Positions 60,198 through 64,000 of a DNA stretch of 64,000 nucleotides are shown here, piece by piece. Both the position numbers and the translations under genes were made by a program. Below the pieces are notes generated by a model. It saw only the letters and a program-made list of their open reading frames with translations, was not told the DNA's origin and did no database searches. The stretch's first letter is position 1. Every line of letters starts with the position of its first letter. Source of the DNA: Pedobacter chitinilyticus (GTDB taxonomy: Bacteria; Bacteroidota; Bacteroidia; Sphingobacteriales; Sphingobacteriaceae); assembly GCF_003313385.1 (NCBI RefSeq), contig NZ_QMHN01000005.1:341035-405034 (forward strand), in the 5' to 3' direction.

Positions 60198-61772
60198 ATG
60201 GTAGAGGTAAGACCAGACGAAGTTTCGGCAATTATCAGACAGCAATTGGCCGGCTTCAAATCAGAAGCTGAACTTGAAGAAGTTGGTACTGTATTGCAAG
60301 TGGGCGATGGTATTGCTCGTGTTTACGGCTTAACTAAAGTTCAAAGTGGTGAGCTTGTTGAGTTTGCTAACGGCTTGCAAGGAATTGTATTGAACCTTGA
60401 GGAAGATAACGTGGGTGTGGTATTGTTAGGTCCATCAGACGAGATCAAAGAAGGTGATACCATTAAACGTACTAAAAAAATCGCGTCTATTAAAGTTGGC
60501 GAAGGTATGTTAGGTCGTGTAGTAAATACATTAGGTGAGCCAATTGATGGTAAAGGACCTATTGCTGGTGAAACTTACGAAATGCCTTTGGAGCGTAAAG
60601 CACCTGGGGTAATCTATCGTCAACCAGTTAACGAGCCTCTACAAACTGGTATCAAGGCTATCGATGCGATGATTCCTATCGGTCGTGGTCAACGTGAGTT
60701 GGTTATTGGTGACCGTCAGATTGGTAAAACTGCGGTTTGTATCGATACCATTATCAACCAAAAGGAATTTTACGAAGCAGGTAACCCTGTATTCTGTATC
60801 TATGTAGCTTGTGGTCAAAAAGCAAGTACAGTAGCAAACGTTGTACGTACTTTAGAAGAAAACGGTGCATTGGCTTATACTGTGGTTGTGGCTGCTTCTG
60901 CTGCTGAGCCTGCTCCTTTACAGTTCTACGCTCCTTTTGCTGGTGCTGCTATTGGTGAGTTCTTCCGTGACACAGGTCGTCCAGCTTTAATTGTTTATGA
61001 TGATTTGTCTAAACAAGCTGTGGCTTACCGTGAGGTTTCGTTATTATTGAAACGTCCTCCAGGTCGTGAGGCTTATCCAGGTGACGTTTTTTATCTTCAC
61101 AGTCGTTTGTTAGAAAGAGCTGCGAAAATCAACGCTAACGATGATATTGCTAAAAACATGAACGACTTGCCAGAGTCTATCAAAGGTATCGTTAAAGGTG
61201 GTGGTTCATTAACTGCATTGCCAATTATCGAAACTCAAGCTGGTGACGTTTCTGCATATATCCCTACTAACGTAATTTCAATTACTGATGGTCAGATCTT
61301 CTTGGAGTCGAACTTGTTCAACTCTGGTATCCGTCCAGCCATTAACGTAGGTATTTCGGTATCACGTGTAGGTGGTAACGCACAAATCAAATCAATGAAA
61401 AAAGTTGCTGGTACTTTGAAATTAGACCAAGCGCAATACCGCGAGTTAGAGGCTTTCTCTAAATTCGGCTCTGATTTGGATGCGGCTACTAAATCTGTAC
61501 TAGATAAAGGTGCTCGTAACGTAGAGATGTTGAAACAAGCTCAGTTCTCTCCATTTACTGTAGAGAAACAAGTTGCAATTGTTTACGCTGGTACTAAAAA
61601 CTTGATGCGTAGCGTACCTGTTAACAAGGTAAAAGAATTTGAAGCAGATTATTTACAAGCATTAGAATTGCGTCATCCAGAAACTTTAGCGGCATTAAAA
61701 GCTGGTAAATTTGATGATACCATTACTGGTGTATTGGAAACTGTAGCAAAAGAAATTTCAAGTAAATATTAG
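60198..61772 (+). CDS. atpA: F-type ATP synthase subunit alpha
   Basis: 524 aa. Nucleotide-binding (non-catalytic) site with the P-loop GDRQIGKTAV, the VRPDEVSAIIRQQL N-terminus, PIGRGQRELVIGDRQIGKT, the ISVSRVGGNAQIKSMKKV C-terminal region and a DELSEE-type end. It forms the alpha3 part of F1. The beta (atpD) and epsilon (atpC) genes are not in the operon here, as in other Bacteroidota where they lie apart. A 189-base repeat-containing spacer precedes it. Confidence 0.97.
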   Translation: MVEVRPDEVSAIIRQQLAGFKSEAELEEVGTVLQVGDGIARVYGLTKVQSGELVEFANGLQGIVLNLEEDNVGVVLLGPSDEIKEGDTIKRTKKIASIKVGEGMLGRVVNTLGEPIDGKGPIAGETYEMPLERKAPGVIYRQPVNEPLQTGIKAIDAMIPIGRGQRELVIGDRQIGKTAVCIDTIINQKEFYEAGNPVFCIYVACGQKASTVANVVRTLEENGALAYTVVVAASAAEPAPLQFYAPFAGAAIGEFFRDTGRPALIVYDDLSKQAVAYREVSLLLKRPPGREAYPGDVFYLHSRLLERAAKINANDDIAKNMNDLPESIKGIVKGGGSLTALPIIETQAGDVSAYIPTNVISITDGQIFLESNLFNSGIRPAINVGISVSRVGGNAQIKSMKKVAGTLKLDQAQYRELEAFSKFGSDLDAATKSVLDKGARNVEMLKQAQFSPFTVEKQVAIVYAGTKNLMRSVPVNKVKEFEADYLQALELRHPETLAALKAGKFDDTITGVLETVAKEISSKY

Positions 61773-61783
61773 AATAGTTATGG

Positions 61784-61841
61784 GTTGCGAGTTACAGGTT
61801 ATGGGTCTACATCCCGCAACTTATAACTCGTAACTCGCAAC
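61784..61841. repeat. Repeat hairpin between atpA and atpG
   Basis: GTTGCGAGTTAC (61784-61795) pairs with GTAACTCGCAAC (61830-61841), and the inner segments also match as degenerate TTATAAC units. It is the clearest hairpin of the short-period-repeat class, located inside an operon. Confidence 0.75.
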
Positions 61842-61853
61842 ACAACTAAAAGA

Positions 61854-62735
61854 ATGGCCAATTTAAAAGAAGTAAGAAATCGTATTGCCTCTGTGCAGTC
61901 AACTCAGCAGATTACCAAAGCAATGAAAATGGTATCGGCAGCGAAGTTGAAGCGTGCCACTAATGCAATCATTCAATTACGTCCTTACGCAACCAAGTTG
62001 AAAGAAATTTTAGGAAATCTTTCGGCAAGTTTAGAGGGTTCTACCTCTCCTTTTATCGAAGAAAGAGAGCCTAATAAAGTGTTGATCGTAACAGTATCTT
62101 CGAACAGAGGTTTAGCTGGTGCGTTTAACATGAATGTGATTAAGGCCACTAATAACTTAATTGCCGAAAAATATAGCGAGCAGCTTAAAAAAGGTAACGT
62201 AAGTATTGTTGCGATCGGTAAAAAAACACAAGATTTTTACGAGAAACGTAACTACAACGTTATTGGTAATAATAATGATGTTTATCAAGCGCTTACTTTC
62301 GAAAACGTAACTAAAATTACGAATGCGATTATGGCTGGTTTCGAAAAAGGAGAATTTGATAAGGTAGAGTTGGTTTACAACCAGTTTAAAAATGCTGCAG
62401 TACAAATTATCACTACTGAGCAGTTGTTACCTTTGCCTAAAACGGCGGCAGTAGAAGAAATCAAAGCTTCTAACGTTGATTATATTTTAGAGCCAAATCA
62501 AGAAGAGATAGTTTCTCAATTGATCCCGAAATCAATCAAAATCCAGTTGTATAAAGCGGTACTAGATTCTCATGCTTCTGAGCATGGTGCTCGTATGACT
62601 TCAATGGATAAAGCAACAGAAAACGCAGGTGACTTGTTGAAATCGTTGAAATTAGCTTATAACCAGGCACGTCAAGCTGCAATTACTACAGAGCTTACGG
62701 AGATTGTAAGTGGTGCGGCAGCATTAAACGGATAA
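61854..62735 (+). CDS. atpG: F-type ATP synthase subunit gamma
   Basis: 293 aa rotor shaft. N-terminal helix VRNRIASVQSTQQITKAMKM and C-terminal helix TENAGDLLKSLKLAYNQARQAAITTELTEI form the coiled coil; the central domain is of normal length. Last gene of this atp cluster, with a terminator downstream. The start is at MANLKEV. Confidence 0.96.
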   Translation: MANLKEVRNRIASVQSTQQITKAMKMVSAAKLKRATNAIIQLRPYATKLKEILGNLSASLEGSTSPFIEEREPNKVLIVTVSSNRGLAGAFNMNVIKATNNLIAEKYSEQLKKGNVSIVAIGKKTQDFYEKRNYNVIGNNNDVYQALTFENVTKITNAIMAGFEKGEFDKVELVYNQFKNAAVQIITTEQLLPLPKTAAVEEIKASNVDYILEPNQEEIVSQLIPKSIKIQLYKAVLDSHASEHGARMTSMDKATENAGDLLKSLKLAYNQARQAAITTELTEIVSGAAALNG

Positions 62736-62777
62736 TTTTGGTTCATTAGTTCATTGAACTAATTCCATTAAAATATT

Positions 62778-62810
62778 AAACCCTCATCGTTTTTCGGTGA
62801 GGGTTTTTTG
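62778..62810 (+). terminator. Terminator of the atp operon
   Basis: AAACCCTCATCG (62778-62789) pairs with CGGTGAGGGTTT (62795-62806), one G-T pair, with a 5-nt T loop and T-run. Confidence 0.9.
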
Positions 62811-62826
62811 TTGAATTTACTTTTTA

Positions 62827-62908
62827 TAATCCATAATTATTATGTTTTTTTTGGATTGTAATCCATAATTATTATGTTTTTTTTGGATTGTAATCTGAAA
62901 TTATTATA
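62827..62908. repeat. Two identical 32-bp tandem repeats plus partial third, upstream of the DUF4143 gene
   Basis: Copies 1 (62827-62858) and 2 (62859-62890) are identical; copy 3 (62891-62908) is partial and diverged. Each contains TAATCCATAATTATTATG, a run of eight T, and GGATTG. The half-repeats TTGGATT and AATCC form small palindromes at the joints. The -33-like element TTTG and the -7 box TACTTTTG lie within or just after the array. Confidence 0.8.
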
Positions 62909-62914
62909 CTTTTG
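62907..62914 (+). promoter_or_regulatory. -7 box TACTTTTG of the DUF4143 ATPase gene
   Basis: TACTTTTG fits TAnnTTTG. A TTTG at 62882-62885, inside repeat copy 2, is 21 nt upstream, close to the 19-20 nt expected. The ATG at 62932 is 17 nt downstream. Best-formed promoter of the window. Confidence 0.55.
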
Positions 62915-62931
62915 TTTAAAGATAATTTATA

Positions 62932-64000
62932 ATGTTTGTAAGAAAGCAGCTTGATTATGCTATTGCTCGACTATTTAAGGGCAAAGCCTTTATTGTGTTT
63001 GGTCCACGACAGGTAGGTAAAACTACCTTTGTAGAACAATTGCTAAATAAAGTCAATAAAAAAACTTTGTATCTTAATGGAGATGATGCAGATGTAAGAG
63101 CTAATCTTCTTAGTCCTAATGCAGCGCAATTGGAGAGACTGTTAGAGGGTTACGAAATACTTTTTATAGATGAAGCTCAGCGTATCAATGAGGTTGGCCT
63201 GTTTATTAAAATTATTGTAGATAGATTTAAACATGTTCAAGTAATAGCTACTGGTTCATCAGCTTTTGAGCTTAGTGGAAAAATAAATGAACCTTTAACT
63301 GGACGCAAGTATGAGATGATGTTATTGCCGTTTTCCTATGCAGAATTAGTGGATAATACAGATTTTTTAACCGAAGAAAGGTTGTTGGAGCAAAGGCTAC
63401 GTTATGGTTCTTATCCCGAAGTGATTAATGATGAGAAGAATGCAGAAGAGCATTTAAAGCTATTGGCAGATAGTTATTTATATAAGGACTTGTTTACTTT
63501 GGAAGATGTGAAAAAGCCAATGCTTTTCGAAAAAATAGTAAAAGCTTTGGCATTACAGGTTGGTAGTGAAGTAAATTTTTCTGAACTAGCACAATTGGTA
63601 AAAGCTGATCAAAAAACGGTAGAACGTTATATCGATCTGTTAGAAAAGGCTTTTGTAGTGTTCTCTTTGCCAGCTTTTTCTGGAAATGTACGTAACGAGA
63701 TAAAGAAAGGAAGAAAGATTTATTTCTATGATACTGGTATCATTAACGCCATCACAAGAAACTTTAATCCTATGGCGAATAGAAATGATGTAGGCGCTCT
63801 TTTTGAAAATTATATGATTTCTGAAAGAATAAAATACCTATATCAGAATCAGAAAGATGTAAAATACTTTTTTTGGCGTACTACACAACAGCAAGAAATA
63901 GACTACATAGAACAGCAGGCAGATCAAATACTAGCGGTAGAATTTAAGTGGAATGAAAATAAAAAGGTAAAAATTCCAACCACATTTAAACAAGCGTATC
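62932..64000 (+). CDS. AAA ATPase with DUF4143 domain, 3' end outside window
   Basis: About 356 residues visible, running off the window. Walker A GPRQVGKTT (residues 24-32), Walker B LFIDEAQRI, then GSSAFEL; the DUF4143 part contains a wing-type segment ADQKTVERYIDLLEKAF and a PD-(D/E)xK-like pattern (EIDYIE, then AVEFKWN). Such ATPases are common, mobile-looking accessory genes with unclear targets. The start ATG at 62932 is 17 nt after a -7 box. It stands outside the atp operon, behind its terminator, with tandem repeats in its promoter region. Confidence 0.88.
   Translation, partial: MFVRKQLDYAIARLFKGKAFIVFGPRQVGKTTFVEQLLNKVNKKTLYLNGDDADVRANLLSPNAAQLERLLEGYEILFIDEAQRINEVGLFIKIIVDRFKHVQVIATGSSAFELSGKINEPLTGRKYEMMLLPFSYAELVDNTDFLTEERLLEQRLRYGSYPEVINDEKNAEEHLKLLADSYLYKDLFTLEDVKKPMLFEKIVKALALQVGSEVNFSELAQLVKADQKTVERYIDLLEKAFVVFSLPAFSGNVRNEIKKGRKIYFYDTGIINAITRNFNPMANRNDVGALFENYMISERIKYLYQNQKDVKYFFWRTTQQQEIDYIEQQADQILAVEFKWNENKKVKIPTTFKQAY

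Noticed and set aside
63000..64000. Possible toxin-antitoxin partner gene for the DUF4143 ATPase
   Set aside because: Only the ATPase gene is visible before the window ends; no second gene can be examined.
1..64000. Horizontal island, phage or integrated plasmid
   Set aside because: No integrase, transposase, tRNA junction or attachment repeats seen; composition looks even by eye.

Overview
The window reads as chromosome of a Bacteroidota bacterium of the Sphingobacteriaceae type (Pedobacter-like). The evidence is a SusC/SusD pair under an ECF sigma/FecR switch, a gldKLMN type IX secretion cluster, tandem cytochrome oxidase subunit III genes, an ATP synthase operon that lacks atpD and atpC, many lipoproteins with a Cys-Lys-Lys-type N-terminus, TAnnTTTG promoter boxes, weak or absent Shine-Dalgarno sequences and AT-rich spacers. 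No rRNA, tRNA, CRISPR array, insertion sequence or prophage was seen. The species assignment is inference.

Layout. 1-6189: the end of ctaD (cut by the window edge), then ctaA, ctaB, two subunit III genes, subunit IV, a SCO-like protein that has lost its copper ligands, and a DUF420 membrane protein. Together they form an aa3-type terminal oxidase and heme A assembly block. 6324-16245: an ECF sigma factor, a FecR anti-sigma factor, SusC, SusD, a zinc metallohydrolase lipoprotein and a DUF4302 lipoprotein. This is a nutrient-import locus in which the last two proteins appear to share a C-terminal module. 16372-20225: small lipoprotein and membrane genes, a 43-bp tandem repeat, a CxxC membrane protein, a DUF2461 protein and an OmpA-family lipoprotein. 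20327-23011 (minus): TPR protein, DUF4286 and rfbC. 23233-27569: an S9-peptidase-like lipoprotein without catalytic Ser and His, tightly linked to a histidine kinase and a response regulator. 27603-33736 (minus): a 54-residue lipoprotein, a UbiA-like membrane protein, a metallophosphoesterase, a MoxR ATPase/VWA pair and DUF2809. 33798-42513: a mixed housekeeping block (SnoaL-like, DUF5690 transporter, DUF3050, acetyltransferase, cupin-8, SDR, HemW, PpnP, Omp85-type outer membrane protein). 42515-49302: DUF4271, hemD and gldKLMN. 49476-56597 (minus): uvrC, a class A penicillin-binding protein and a PorW/SprE-like lipoprotein. 56703-62735: atpZ, a small membrane gene, then atpB, E, F, H, A and G. 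62932-end: the start of an AAA/DUF4143 ATPase gene, cut by the window edge.

How it fits together. The oxidase and the ATP synthase are the two ends of aerobic energy conservation. HemD and HemW belong to heme biosynthesis and delivery, and CtaA and CtaB make the oxidase heme. GldKLMN and PorW are envelope parts of type IX secretion.

The spacers are rich in small repeats: a palindrome family (consensus ACCTCGTAGGT), a terminal-inverted-repeat element (three copies), a GTCATT-type element (five copies) and hairpins whose arms are built of degenerate 7-8-nt repeats, three of them inside the atp operon. The most unusual protein-level observations are the pseudo-peptidase/two-component operon, the ligand-less SCO protein and the module shared between the metallohydrolase and its DUF4302 neighbour.
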